Shown one piece after another: positions 26,914 to 35,698 of a DNA stretch of 64,000 bases. The translations under genes and the position numbers were made by a program. This DNA comes from Rhodococcus wratislaviensis (GTDB taxonomy: Bacteria > Actinomycetota > Actinomycetes > Mycobacteriales > Mycobacteriaceae). The notes beneath the pieces are model-generated. The model saw only the letters and a list, made by a program, of their open reading frames with translations. It did no database searches and had not been told where the DNA came from. Where the stretch lies: the NCBI RefSeq assembly GCF_900455735.1, contig NZ_UAUI01000025.1:1-64000 (forward strand), in the 5' to 3' direction. Positions within the stretch are counted from its first letter, which is position 1, and each line of letters opens with the position of its first letter.

Positions 26914-27954
26914 ATGGTTACCGCAGCCGCATACGCAGTCACGTCCAGCGAAGGCTCCTTCGAGAAAACCACCATCGAACGCCGCGAGCTCGGACCGCTC
27001 GACGTGCTCATCGAGATCAAGTACGCCGGCATCTGCCACTCCGACATCCATACCGCCCGCAACGAGTGGGGCAGCACGCACTATCCGGTCGTGCCCGGTC
27101 ACGAGATCGCGGGCGTGGTGAGCGCGGTGGGTTCCGACGTCACGACGCACCGGGTCGGCGACCGGGTCGGTGTCGGCTGCTTCGTCGACTCCTGCGGCGA
27201 ATGCGACGCCTGCCGGGCCGACGAGGAGCAGTACTGCGCCAACCGGGTGACCGGCACGTACAACGCCAAGGGGCGCGACGGCGAGTGGACGCAGGGCGGC
27301 TATTCGACGCACATCGTCGTGACCGAACGATTCGTCCTGTCGATCCCCGACGGCCTGGAACTGGACGTCGCTGCGCCGCTGCTCTGCGCGGGGATCACCC
27401 TGTACTCACCGCTCGCACACTGGGGAGCCGGACCGGGCAAGAAGGTCGCCGTCATCGGGATGGGCGGCCTCGGACACGTCGGTGTGAAGATCGCGCACGC
27501 GATGGGAGCCGAGGTCACGGTGCTCAGCCAGTCGCTCGGCAAGAAGGACGACGGCCTGAAATTCGGTGCCGACCATTACTACCCCACCTCGGATCCGACC
27601 ACGTTCAGGCAGTTGCGCGGAGAATTCGACCTCATCGTCAACACCGTCTCGGTGAATCTCGACATCGACGCGTACCTGTCGATGCTCGCGATCAACGGCA
27701 CCCTCGTCGAACTGGGGTTGCCGGAGAAGCCCATCGAGGTGCGCGCGTTCAGTCTCGCAGCCAACCGCCGCAGCCTGGCCGGTTCGATGGTGGGCGGCAT
27801 CGCTCAGACGCAGGAGATGCTGAACTTCTGCGCCGAGCACGGCATCGGTGCCGAGATCGAGGTGATCTCGGCGGACGAGATCGACGGCGCGTACGACCGC
27901 GTGGTCGGCAGCGACGTGCGGTACCGATTCGTGATCGACACGGCAACGATCTGA
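26914..27954 (+). CDS. adhC: Zinc-dependent NADP(H) alcohol dehydrogenase, AdhC type
   Basis: A 346-aa cinnamyl-alcohol-dehydrogenase-like MDR enzyme. Catalytic zinc residues lie in GICHSDIH and GHEIAG; the structural zinc lobe SCGECDACRADEEQYC supplies four cysteines. The cofactor motif is GMGGLGHVGVK. Length equals mycobacterial AdhC. ATG 26914 is preceded by no clear ribosome site; instead the 5' flank repeats CATGTA/GCATGTA/GCATGG at about 8-bp intervals, perhaps an operator. Confidence 0.92.
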   Translation: MVTAAAYAVTSSEGSFEKTTIERRELGPLDVLIEIKYAGICHSDIHTARNEWGSTHYPVVPGHEIAGVVSAVGSDVTTHRVGDRVGVGCFVDSCGECDACRADEEQYCANRVTGTYNAKGRDGEWTQGGYSTHIVVTERFVLSIPDGLELDVAAPLLCAGITLYSPLAHWGAGPGKKVAVIGMGGLGHVGVKIAHAMGAEVTVLSQSLGKKDDGLKFGADHYYPTSDPTTFRQLRGEFDLIVNTVSVNLDIDAYLSMLAINGTLVELGLPEKPIEVRAFSLAANRRSLAGSMVGGIAQTQEMLNFCAEHGIGAEIEVISADEIDGAYDRVVGSDVRYRFVIDTATI

Positions 27955-27955
27955 C

Positions 27956-28753
27956 CTACGCGTCGCCGAGTTGATCTCGCAGTGATGCCAGTGTCTTCGC
28001 CAGCAGGCGGGACACGTGCATCTGCGAGATACCGACTCGGTCGGCGATCTGGGTCTGTGTCATGTTGCCGAAGAACCGCAGCATGAGGACGGTCCGCTCC
28101 CGTTCGGGCAGCGATTGGAGCAGGGGCCGCAGGGTTTCGTGATTCTCGACGTCGTCCATCGCGGCGTCGTAGTCGCCGAGCGTCTCCACCATGGACAGCT
28201 CGCCGGTCCGGTCCGACGACGTGTTGTCGACGGAGACGGTCTGATAGGCGTTGCCGGCGAGGAGTCCCTGCGCCACCTCCTCCTGTTCGAGGTCCAGGTG
28301 TTCGGCGAGTTCGCTGACGGTGGGGGCGTGGCCGAGGCTCTGGGACAGTTCGGCGACGGCCTGGCTGAGCGCGAGGTGCAGTTCCTTCATCCGGCGGGGT
28401 ACTCGAACGGCCCACCCGGTGTCGCGGAAGTGGCGTCGCACCTCACCCATGATGGTGGGGACGGCGAACGACACGAAGTCGGATCCCCGCTCGACGTCGA
28501 ACCGGTCCACCGAGTTGACCAGCCCGAGGCGCGCGACCTGAACCAGATCGTCGTGCGCCTCGCCGCGGCCGTCGAAACGGCGGGCGATGTGCTCGGCGAG
28601 GGGAAGACAGCGCGTCACGACGGCGTCGCGCAGCCTGCTGCGCCGGGGATCGTGCAGGTCGAGGGCGGCCATCTGTTCGAAGAGTGCTGTGACGTCCTGA
28701 TACTCGTCCGGCCAACGGGCCGTGTGCCCCCCACTGTGAGTATGGGACGTCAC
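27956..28753 (-). CDS. sigF: RNA polymerase sigma factor, SigF/SigB family
   Basis: A 265-aa stress-type sigma factor. Region 2 is AEHIARRFDGRGEAHDDLVQVARLGLVNSVDRFD, region 3 VRVPRRMKELHLALSQAVAELSQSLGHAPTVSELAEHL, and region 4 ERERTVLMLRFFGNMTQTQIADRVGISQMHVSRLLAKTL. GTG 28753 overlaps the anti-sigma stop as GTGA. The anti-sigma/sigma order equals rsbW(usfX)-sigF of mycobacteria. A SigF-like promoter precedes the operon. Confidence 0.92.
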   Translation of the reverse strand: MTSHTHSGGHTARWPDEYQDVTALFEQMAALDLHDPRRSRLRDAVVTRCLPLAEHIARRFDGRGEAHDDLVQVARLGLVNSVDRFDVERGSDFVSFAVPTIMGEVRRHFRDTGWAVRVPRRMKELHLALSQAVAELSQSLGHAPTVSELAEHLDLEQEEVAQGLLAGNAYQTVSVDNTSSDRTGELSMVETLGDYDAAMDDVENHETLRPLLQSLPERERTVLMLRFFGNMTQTQIADRVGISQMHVSRLLAKTLASLRDQLGDA

Positions 28754-29184
28754 AGACTCAGGCCGTTCTTCACCTTGGTGAATTCCATGGTGGTCACGAA
28801 ACCCGCGGTGGCGGGGTCGGGCTCCTGTTTCAGATCGACCGAATCGGTGAGGGCGTTGAGGACGTGCCAGGCGAACGAGCGCTCGCCGAGGGAGTCGACC
28901 GAGGTGGTGGTGCTCGATACGTCGACTCGCAGGGTGTCGTCGAGATACTGCAGCCGGCACACCAGGACCGCGCCCGGTGTCGCGCGGACGATCAGCTGGG
29001 TACAGATCTCGTCCATGGCCAGTTTGATGTCGGCGATGGAGTCGAGGTCGAAATCTTCGTGGATGGCAACGGTTGCTGCCAGGGCGCGCAGTACGGAGAG
29101 CTGATCGGGCGTTGCTCGCACGCGCAGTTCGACGACGGGATGTGTGTGATCCTGGTCGGGTTCGATTGTCTTGGCGATGGCCAT
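28750..29184 (-). CDS. rsbW: Anti-sigma factor, RsbW/UsfX type
   Basis: A 144-aa GHKL-ATPase-fold protein expected to sequester the sigma factor encoded downstream. The ATP-lid region is represented by DIKLAMDEICTQLIVRATPGAVLVCRLQY. The N-box Asn of RsbW kinases is not evident (EICTQL), as in actinobacterial UsfX-like proteins, so kinase activity is uncertain. ATG 29184. It is coupled to sigF by a 4-bp overlap. Confidence 0.88.
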   Translation of the reverse strand: MAIAKTIEPDQDHTHPVVELRVRATPDQLSVLRALAATVAIHEDFDLDSIADIKLAMDEICTQLIVRATPGAVLVCRLQYLDDTLRVDVSSTTTSVDSLGERSFAWHVLNALTDSVDLKQEPDPATAGFVTTMEFTKVKNGLSL

Positions 29185-29282
29185 GAGACCTCCGGGTCGG
29201 GCGTACCGTGCTGTCGGCGGGCGGTGGGTCGGCTCGCGCTGCTGAGAAGTCAGGGTAGCGATCCGGCGACACCGCAGGTGGA

Positions 29283-29309
29283 ATACCGCAGAACAGGACC
29301 GATCAAACC
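29283..29309 (-). promoter_or_regulatory. SigF-type promoter of rsbW-sigF
   Basis: Reading the minus strand, GGTTT (29309-29305), a 16-nt spacer and CGGTAT (29288-29283) match the mycobacterial SigF consensus GGTTT-N15/17-GGGTAT in 10 of 11 positions. It lies about 100 nt upstream of rsbW, as expected for autoregulation. Confidence 0.65.
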
Positions 29310-29405
29310 AGTCCGATCAGTACGTTTGCCCGGGTAGTGTTGGCGGCACGATCAGCGTTCCTGAGGCCCTCGGCAGGGTCATGGTGGTCACGGGAGACGA
29401 GTGGG

Positions 29406-30170
29406 ATGCCTGACGAGATTCACCTGCACACGTTGACGAGTGACGTCGAGACCGCGGACGCCGACGCGGTCGCCGTGTCGCTCGACTCCGTGCTCGAGTT
29501 GCTCGAGCCGGAGGACGAGACCGACGTCGTGCTGCACACGCTGTGCCGCCGGGTGGTCCAGGCGTTCCCGGGCGCGGCGATGGCCTCGATCACCGTTCTC
29601 CGGGCGACGGGCCCCGTCACGGTGGCCGCGACGCCGGACGAGGTCATGGATCTCGATGAGTTGCAGTACCGCTTCGGCGAGGGCCCGGCACTCGACGCCG
29701 TACGCTCCCGCGACACCGTGCGGGCCGACCGTGCCGCCGCGCACGAGAGGTGGCCGGCGTACGCCGCGAACTCCGAACCGGCCGGCATCCACAGTTATCT
29801 GTCGATACCCCTGCCTGTCGCCGAGCAGTCCGCCGCGCTGAATCTGTACGGAGTGCTGCCGCACGCCTTCCACCAAATGGACGAGTCCGTGCTCGAGCTG
29901 TACGTCGAGGCGGCGGCGGTCGCGGTGCGCACCGCGCGGCGGTACAGCGAGGCGAGGAATCTGATCGAGCAACTTCGTATCGCCCTCCGGTCCCGCGCCG
30001 TCATCGACCAGGCCAAGGGAATCGTGATGGCGTTGCGAGGTCTCGACGCCGAGACCGCGTTCGACGTCCTCGTCACGCGTTCGCAGCGGGAGAACGTCAA
30101 ACTGCGCGTCGTCGCAGAACGTGTCGTCGCGGCTGTTTCGGCGCGTACAACCGTGCGTAACGGTTTGTAA
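29406..30170 (+). CDS. GAF-ANTAR domain protein (RNA-binding antiterminator type)
   Basis: A 254-aa protein. Residues about 40-190 form a GAF sensory domain (RRVVQAFPGAAMASITVLRATGPVTVAATPDEVMDLDELQYRFGEGPALDAV). The C-terminus is an ANTAR domain (ALRSRAVIDQAKGIVMALRGLDAETAFDVLVTRSQRENVKLRVVAERVV), which binds tandem hairpins in nascent RNA. ATG 29406 follows GAGTGGG. It is divergent from rsbW, and a STAS protein follows, suggesting a stress-signalling neighbourhood. Confidence 0.9.
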   Translation: MPDEIHLHTLTSDVETADADAVAVSLDSVLELLEPEDETDVVLHTLCRRVVQAFPGAAMASITVLRATGPVTVAATPDEVMDLDELQYRFGEGPALDAVRSRDTVRADRAAAHERWPAYAANSEPAGIHSYLSIPLPVAEQSAALNLYGVLPHAFHQMDESVLELYVEAAAVAVRTARRYSEARNLIEQLRIALRSRAVIDQAKGIVMALRGLDAETAFDVLVTRSQRENVKLRVVAERVVAAVSARTTVRNGL

Positions 30171-30369
30171 TCGCTCACCAGGGCAAATGAGAGCTCGAGT
30201 ATCTGTTATTTCCTTGTGACACATCACAGGCGGGAGTAGTCTCGAATCGAGGTTGAACACACAGCCGATGTCGGGAAGCGCTGCCGTAGCAGACGGTGTC
30301 ATGTGTCCGAGGTCGGGTCTGTCTGCAGGTGCTCCGCTTCCCCACTCAATGTTCGAGATGGGGTGAGCC

Positions 30370-30837
30370 ATGTCTGTTGGTCCAGGGGTCCCAGAACCTG
30401 AAATGGCGTGTTCGGGCACGGAGTTCGGTACCACGTACAAGCCGAGGGTAACGCTCTCGGCCGTCGGTTCCGCTCCGACACGCTGTGCGAGCGCGGAATT
30501 CACTTCCGAGCGACTCGGTTCCGGGGTGATGTTGGTAGGGGTGCGAGGCGAGATCGACCTGTTCAGTGCACCGGAGTTCCGCGACTACGTGTGCACGCGG
30601 ATCTCGCCCGAGGGGCAGTTCATCCTCGACATGTCGAAGGTGGATTTCATCGGAACCGCGGGTTTGTCGGTGCTCGACACTGTGCACGCGACGAACGTCC
30701 GGGACGGGCGGACGTGGGCGATGATCTGCGGCCGGCCGGTGTATCGGCTGCTCAGAGCCGCGGGTCAGGAGTCGAGCTACCCCTGCTTCGCTTCCGTGGA
30801 CAGTGCCCTCGGGGCCTGGCACGGCCGAACGGCCTGA
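30370..30837 (+). CDS. STAS-domain anti-sigma factor antagonist
   Basis: A 155-aa protein with an N-terminal extension of about 45 residues and a STAS domain (VGVRGEIDLFSAPEFRDYV...FILDMSKVDFIGTAGLSVLDTVH). The phosphorylation position usually held by Ser is Thr in FIGTAGL. STAS antagonists release sigma factors from RsbW-like anti-sigma factors; the SigF/RsbW pair 1.6 kb away is a natural partner (inference). Confidence 0.88.
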   Translation: MSVGPGVPEPEMACSGTEFGTTYKPRVTLSAVGSAPTRCASAEFTSERLGSGVMLVGVRGEIDLFSAPEFRDYVCTRISPEGQFILDMSKVDFIGTAGLSVLDTVHATNVRDGRTWAMICGRPVYRLLRAAGQESSYPCFASVDSALGAWHGRTA

Positions 30838-30843
30838 CCGTCC

Positions 30844-30876
30844 GAACCGGCGCCCGACGTCAGTGGGCGCCGGTTC
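30844..30876. terminator. Bidirectional hairpin between STAS and glycosyltransferase genes
   Basis: GAACCGGCGCCC (30844-30855) and GGGCGCCGGTTC (30865-30876) form a perfect 12-bp stem. It starts 7 nt after the STAS stop and covers the stop codon of the convergent glycosyltransferase gene. Confidence 0.75.
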
Positions 30877-32107
30877 GACTCGTGCGCGGAGGGGCCGACA
30901 CGCAGCGGCCGTAGGCACGGAGGGTGTCGGTGGCGACCCGGTCCCACGAGTAGCGGGCGCGGGCGCGATCGCAGCCCGCCATGCCGTATCCCGTGCGCAG
31001 GGCGTCGTCGTCGAAGATCTGTCGCAGGGCCTCGGCCAGGCGGACCGGGTTGCGCGGTGAGATGAGGCGTCCGGTGATGCCGTCGACCACCGTGTCCCGC
31101 ATACCCCCGACGGCGGACGCCACCACCGGGGTGCCGCAAGCCATCGCCTCGAGCGGAACCATGCCGAACGGCTCGTACCACGGGGTGCACACGACGGCAT
31201 CCGCCGAGCGCAGCAACGAGGGCATGGCGTTTCTCGGCACGCGCCCGACGATCCGTACCCGGTTGCGCACCTTCGCCTCGCGGGCCAGCGTCAGCAGTCG
31301 CGATGCTTCGGGGTCGTCGGCGACGTCGTCTGCGGCCGGCCCGCCCGCGATGACGAGTTCGGTGTCGGGGAAGTGGATGAGCGCCTCGATGGCGGTGTCG
31401 AACCCCTTGCTCGGCGCCAGCCGGCCGACCATGACGAGGCGATGACGTTTGCCCTTCTCGTCGGCGCGGCCGTCGGGCGTGAACTCGGCGACGTCGACGC
31501 CGGACGGAACCACGGACGTCCGCGAGCGCGGCAGGCCGAGGTGGGAGAGTTCGAAGACCTCGTCGGTGCAGGTCGCCACCACCCGGGTGGCTCCGCGGGC
31601 GATCAACTGTTCCAAGTGAATTCGGTTGTGGGTGCTCGACGAATCCGCGCGCTCGAATCGCTGCTCGACCACTCCCAGCGCGTGGAACGTCTGGACCACC
31701 GGAATGCCGAGCGTGCGGGCGGCGAGTTGCGTCGCGATCCCGGACATCCAGTAGTGGGCGTGGACGATGTCGGGCCGTTCGGATTCCCATTCGGTCTTGA
31801 GGAAGCTGCCGAATGCCCCCATCAGCGGCAGGATCTCGGCCTCGGACATCCGGCGCGCCGGCCCGACCGGCACGTGCACGACGGTGTACCCGCCCGGGGT
31901 GGTGACCCGCTCCGGGGCGTCCGCGCTGTCCGCCCGGGTGTAGACGGTGACGTCGTGCCCCTCTCGCGTGAGGGCGGCCGACAGTTCGGCGAGGTGAATG
32001 CTCTGCCCCCCGACGTCGGCGCCGTCCGAGACGTCGAGAGGACTGGCGTTGGCCGAGACCATCGAAATCCTCAATCGTCTCGAGTTGCCGACGGCTGCCG
32101 TTCTCAT
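30860..32107 (-). CDS. GT4-family glycosyltransferase
   Basis: About 415 aa from ATG 32107. GT-B fold: N-terminal ISMVSANASPLDVSDGADVGGQSIHLAELSAALTREGHDVTVYTR and PDIVHAHYWMSGIA, C-terminal GRLAPSKGFDTAIEAL and EPFGMVPLEAMACGTPVVAS with the GT4 EX7E pattern. It resembles MshA and sucrose-phosphate-synthase-like enzymes, but the donor and acceptor cannot be assigned. ATG 32158 is an alternative start; neither has a good ribosome site. It is convergent with the STAS gene. Confidence 0.85.
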   Translation of the reverse strand: MRTAAVGNSRRLRISMVSANASPLDVSDGADVGGQSIHLAELSAALTREGHDVTVYTRADSADAPERVTTPGGYTVVHVPVGPARRMSEAEILPLMGAFGSFLKTEWESERPDIVHAHYWMSGIATQLAARTLGIPVVQTFHALGVVEQRFERADSSSTHNRIHLEQLIARGATRVVATCTDEVFELSHLGLPRSRTSVVPSGVDVAEFTPDGRADEKGKRHRLVMVGRLAPSKGFDTAIEALIHFPDTELVIAGGPAADDVADDPEASRLLTLAREAKVRNRVRIVGRVPRNAMPSLLRSADAVVCTPWYEPFGMVPLEAMACGTPVVASAVGGMRDTVVDGITGRLISPRNPVRLAEALRQIFDDDALRTGYGMAGCDRARARYSWDRVATDTLRAYGRCVSAPPRTSRTGAH

Positions 32108-32248
32108 CGTCTGCCCGCCGCACACGGGAGGTCTGGGTTCGCGATGAGTGGCCGTCATGCCACGGGGATTCCCGAACTTCGGGTTTGTAAACCGACCGGC
32201 TAGCACTCTGTCACAGGACAGGTGGCACGGGCCGGCCGGTGTTGCGTT

Positions 32249-32404
32249 CTAATACCAACGCCGCCTGCCGCCGACCGCACGCCCGGTGGCGCCGAGAATC
32301 CACAGGATCGCGCCGATCACCAGGAGGATGATGCCGATGGTCCACAGCCAGGTGAGACCGGTGAGCCATCCGATCAGGAGCAAGATCAGTCCGAGCACGA
32401 TCAT
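32249..32404 (-). CDS. 51-aa two-helix membrane protein (DUF6131-like)
   Basis: Small ORF MIVLGLILLLIGWLTGLTWL...GAILWILGATGRAVGGRRRWY with two hydrophobic helices (about 1-20 and 21-40) and a basic tail. ATG 32404 follows CGAGGA with 5-nt spacing. The pattern matches a family of short actinobacterial membrane proteins of unknown function. Confidence 0.75.
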   Translation of the reverse strand: MIVLGLILLLIGWLTGLTWLWTIGIILLVIGAILWILGATGRAVGGRRRWY

Positions 32405-32420
32405 GACGTTCCTCGATTCT

Positions 32421-32978
32421 TCATCCCACCGGGGCGAGGAGAGTGTCCGATCCCGGATCCTCCCGCACCCCGTCGACTCCTGCGCCCATTGCGTAGGTCA
32501 GATGCCCGCCGAGCGCGCCGCCGACGCCGATCGCGAGTAGTCCCGCGGTGCTCGTGACGACAGCGCGTGCGTCCGTTCCGTGCCTGCGGCGAAGATAGGA
32601 CGCGAGCATGGCCGTGATGCCGATGGCGTTGGCCTCGGCGTGGATCAAGCCGACGCGGCGCTGACGCGTATCGCGTTCGGCCCAGTCCGCCCAGCCGGTC
32701 ACCAACGTCGGGGGAGCGGCGAGCAGTCCCAGGCCGATCAGCCTGCGTGCGCCGACGTGATCGCGCAGTGCCAGATCGAAGACGGTCGCGCCGACCCACG
32801 CCCCGATGGGGAGGCTGACGAGAACGGGATGCACCGGGTGGCCGAGCCAGGATCCGCGCAACACCGCGCCCGCGCCGGTCGACCCGAGCGCCCCCCGGAT
32901 CCGCTGTTGCAGGAACCGGCTGCCGCCGTCGAGGAACCCGGCGGATTCCGCCTTCCGGAACAGGCTCTCGAGGTTCAT
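32421..32978 (-). CDS. DUF2231-family membrane protein
   Basis: A 185-aa protein. SWLGHPVHPVLVSLPIGAWVGATVFDLA is the conserved DUF2231 opening with its two histidines. Four hydrophobic segments follow (ALLAAPPTLVTGWADW, ANAIGITAMLASYL, VVTSTAGLLAIGVGGALGGHL). Function is unknown. It lies directly upstream of the 51-aa membrane protein gene and probably shares a transcript. Confidence 0.85.
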   Translation of the reverse strand: MNLESLFRKAESAGFLDGGSRFLQQRIRGALGSTGAGAVLRGSWLGHPVHPVLVSLPIGAWVGATVFDLALRDHVGARRLIGLGLLAAPPTLVTGWADWAERDTRQRRVGLIHAEANAIGITAMLASYLRRRHGTDARAVVTSTAGLLAIGVGGALGGHLTYAMGAGVDGVREDPGSDTLLAPVG

Positions 32979-33074
32979 GAATCCCGGTTACCCAGGGCAG
33001 CGCGAAGAAAACCGGCCTACCTTGTCGTCGATGCAGGTCGGGCGTAGCGTCGGGACCACGTTCTCGAAGGTGAG

Positions 33075-33305
33075 GTGAGTGCCGTGAAACTCAATCTCTT
33101 CGCTGCTTGGGTCAGCTTCGCTCTCGTGTTGTTGTCGGTGGTCTGTCTCGGCGGGTTCCTCGTCGCCGCAGGCTCGGGGCAGGGCGGCTGGGCGGTGATC
33201 TCCGGATCTCTGTGCGTCGTCGCGCTGGCCGGAGCGATGGCGCTGTACGGCGGCACCGTGCGTCACGATCACAGGCTGCACCACGAAACGCCGCACCTCT
33301 TCTGA
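33075..33305 (+). CDS. Small two-helix membrane protein
   Basis: A 76-aa product, hydrophobic from residue 7 to 31 (FAAWVSFALVLLSVVCLGGFLVAA) and again 40-60, ending in a His-rich tail (RHDHRLHHETPHLF). Start GTG 33075 follows GAAGGTGAG; GTG 33084 is an alternative. The histidine tail might bind metal. I do not recognise a family. Confidence 0.65.
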   Translation: MSAVKLNLFAAWVSFALVLLSVVCLGGFLVAAGSGQGGWAVISGSLCVVALAGAMALYGGTVRHDHRLHHETPHLF

Positions 33306-33326
33306 CGGCGGCATTTCCGGGCGTCC

Positions 33327-34187
33327 TCAGGATTCCGCGAGCCTCCGCTTCTCCGCTTCGATGTCGAAAGCGGCGGGCGGCCAATCGAGGTCGAGCTTCT
33401 CCAGGGCGTCGATCAGCAGTTCGGTGACCGCGATCCGGCTGTACCACTTGCGGTCGCACGGAACCACGTACCACGGCGCGTAATCGGTCGACGTCTCGTC
33501 GAGCATCGCCTGATACGCGTCCTGGTACGCGGGCCACAGCCTGCGTTCGTCGACGTCCGAGGGGTTGTACTTCCAGTACTTGTCCCGGCGTTCCAACCGT
33601 TCGAGCAGCCGTGACTTCTGTTCGTCGAGCGACACAAACATCGCGACCTTCACCAGCGTCGTGCCGCCGGCGACGAGTTCCTTCTCGAATTGGTTGATCT
33701 CGTCGTAGCGGCCGCTCCAGATTTCCTCGGGCACGAGATCGTGAACCCGGACCACCAGCACGTCCTCGTAGTGCGATCGGTCGAACACACCGAGTTGCCC
33801 GCCGCGGGGCAGGGCCCTGTCGATTCGCCACAGGAAGTGGTGGCCCTTCTCCTCGGGGGTGGGCACGCCGAACGACGCGTGATCCACGCCCTGCGGATCC
33901 ACGTGTCCGATGACGTGGCGGACCATCCCGCCTTTACCCGCGGTGTCCATGCCCTGGAGCACGAGGAGCACCGACCGGCTGTCGCCGGATCGTCCGTTGG
34001 CGTAGAGCTTCTCCTGGAGGGACGACAGCACCGTCCCGCGCTCCTCGAACAGCGCGAGCCCGTCCGACTTGCCGCCCACGAATCCGGGTGTGCTCCCGCA
34101 GTCGAGTTCGGCGATCCGCTGACCGGGGCGCGCCCGCAGGACCTCGATCGCCGGCGTCTTCCAGAGTCCGCGTGCCTTGTCTGCCAT
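33327..34187 (-). CDS. ppk2: Polyphosphate kinase 2 family protein
   Basis: A 286-aa P-loop kinase that transfers phosphate between polyphosphate and nucleotides. Walker A is GMDTAGKGG, the lid/Walker B region FDRSHYEDVLVVRVHDLVPEEIW, and KVAMFVSLDEQKSRLLERLERRDKYWKYNPSD the C-terminal conserved block. The order resembles class III PPK2. ATG 34187 is preferred over TTG 34193. It is divergent from the monooxygenase gene with only about 32 bp between starts. Confidence 0.9.
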   Translation of the reverse strand: MADKARGLWKTPAIEVLRARPGQRIAELDCGSTPGFVGGKSDGLALFEERGTVLSSLQEKLYANGRSGDSRSVLLVLQGMDTAGKGGMVRHVIGHVDPQGVDHASFGVPTPEEKGHHFLWRIDRALPRGGQLGVFDRSHYEDVLVVRVHDLVPEEIWSGRYDEINQFEKELVAGGTTLVKVAMFVSLDEQKSRLLERLERRDKYWKYNPSDVDERRLWPAYQDAYQAMLDETSTDYAPWYVVPCDRKWYSRIAVTELLIDALEKLDLDWPPAAFDIEAEKRRLAES

Positions 34188-34219
34188 GTGCAAACAGTGC
34201 CACAGGAGCGTTACATGGA

Positions 34220-35698
34220 GTGGTGGGCGGCAAGGTGCATCGGTGTCGTGTCCTGGTGATCGGGACGGGCTTCTCCGGTCTGGGCACGGCCATCCAGCTG
34301 CGTAAGCGGGGACGCGACGACTTCATTCTGCTGGAGAAGGCGCAGGAGGTCGGCGGCACCTGGCGGGAGAACACGTACCCGGGTTGTGCGTGTGACGTCC
34401 CCTCGCACCTGTACTCGTTCTCGTTCGAGCCGAACTCGGACTGGACGCGGATGTGGTCGGGTCAGGAGGAGATCTTCGACTATCTGCGCGGCCTGGCCGA
34501 CAAGTACGACCTGCGGCGCAACATCCATTTCGGCCGCACGATGACGGGCGGGAACTGGGACGCCGAACAGCGACGGTGGCATGTCCGCACCGAGTCGGGC
34601 GACGAGTACGTCGCCCAGTTCGTGGTGTCGGGGATCGGTGCCCTCCACATTCCGAACATCCCGGATCTGCCCGGCGCCGACACGTTCGAGGGCACGGCAT
34701 TCCACTCGGCGGAGTGGAACCACGACTACGACCTGCGGGGCAAGAAGGTCGCGGTGATCGGCACGGGCGCCAGCGCCGTCCAGTTCGTTCCCGAGATCGT
34801 GGGCGACGTCGCCGAGTTGCAGGTGTACCAGCGGACGCCGCCCTGGGTGATACCTGGCTTGAACTTCGGCATTCCGCCGGAGGCGCGGCGCCTGTTCGGC
34901 CGGGTCCCGCTGGTCCGTCGGATGGTGCGTACCGCGGTCTACTGGACATACGAATCGCTCGCGCTCGGGTTCAACGGGCACTCCCGGCTGATGCGGCCGA
35001 TCGAGAGCGCGGCGCGGAGGAACCTGAACAGGACGGTCACCGATCCCGAACTGCGCCGGAAGCTGACCCCGTCCTATCGCATCGGTTGCAAGCGGATCCT
35101 CGGGTCGGACGTGTACTACCCGGCGCTGATCTCACCGAAGACGGTCGTGATCACCGAAGGTATCGACACGGTCCGCCCGCACAGCATCGTCGCGGGAGAC
35201 GGGGTGGAGCGGGCCGTGGACGCGATCATCTACGCCACCGGATTCCACGTCACCGACGGGTTCGACAATGTCGAGCTCACCGGGGCCGGGGGCAGGCGCC
35301 TCGCCGACGAATGGGAGGAGCACGGGATCCGCACCCACCTCGGTATCACCGTCGCGGGTTACCCCAACGCGTTCTTCCTCTTCGGACCCAACACCGGGCT
35401 CGGTCACAATTCGGTGGTCTTCATGATCGAGGCGCAGATTCGTTATGCATTGGAACTGATGGATCTCGTCGACCGGCGCGGCGCCGATTCCGCCGTCGTC
35501 CGGCCCGCGGTGCAGAGCCGCTTCAATACCGACATCCAACGGAAATTGGCACAGGGCGTGTGGTCCACCGGCGGGTGCATGAGCTGGTACCTGGATTCGC
35601 ACGGCGTCAACCGCACGATCTGGCCGGGTTCGACCGTGCGCTACTGGCGGCGGACGCGGTCGGTGGAACCGGCGGACTTCGAGTTCACACCCGGCTGA
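34220..35698 (+). CDS. Flavin-dependent monooxygenase, Baeyer-Villiger type
   Basis: About 492 aa. FAD motif GTGFSGLGTA, then GGTWRENTYPGCACDVPSHLYSFSFEPN, typical of BVMOs. The fingerprint FxGxxxHxxxW is intact as FEGTAFHSAEW, and the NADPH motif is GTGASAVQFVPEI. BVMOs insert oxygen next to ketones to form esters or lactones. Start is uncertain: GTG 34220 sits 12 nt after AGGAG; GTG 34235 is also possible. The convergent DUF4873 protein is a domain often fused to such enzymes in mycobacteria. Confidence 0.9.
   Translation: MVGGKVHRCRVLVIGTGFSGLGTAIQLRKRGRDDFILLEKAQEVGGTWRENTYPGCACDVPSHLYSFSFEPNSDWTRMWSGQEEIFDYLRGLADKYDLRRNIHFGRTMTGGNWDAEQRRWHVRTESGDEYVAQFVVSGIGALHIPNIPDLPGADTFEGTAFHSAEWNHDYDLRGKKVAVIGTGASAVQFVPEIVGDVAELQVYQRTPPWVIPGLNFGIPPEARRLFGRVPLVRRMVRTAVYWTYESLALGFNGHSRLMRPIESAARRNLNRTVTDPELRRKLTPSYRIGCKRILGSDVYYPALISPKTVVITEGIDTVRPHSIVAGDGVERAVDAIIYATGFHVTDGFDNVELTGAGGRRLADEWEEHGIRTHLGITVAGYPNAFFLFGPNTGLGHNSVVFMIEAQIRYALELMDLVDRRGADSAVVRPAVQSRFNTDIQRKLAQGVWSTGGCMSWYLDSHGVNRTIWPGSTVRYWRRTRSVEPADFEFTPG

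Noticed and set aside
30250..30285. Possible SigF promoter GGTTG-N17-GGGAAG before the STAS gene.
   Set aside because: The -10 region matches only 4 of 6 bases and the -35 ends in G instead of T. Too weak beside the good match at 29283-29309.
30408..30914. Alternative plus-strand frame overlapping the STAS gene.
   Set aside because: It has no family motif and a shadow composition; the STAS frame has clear domain sequence and length.
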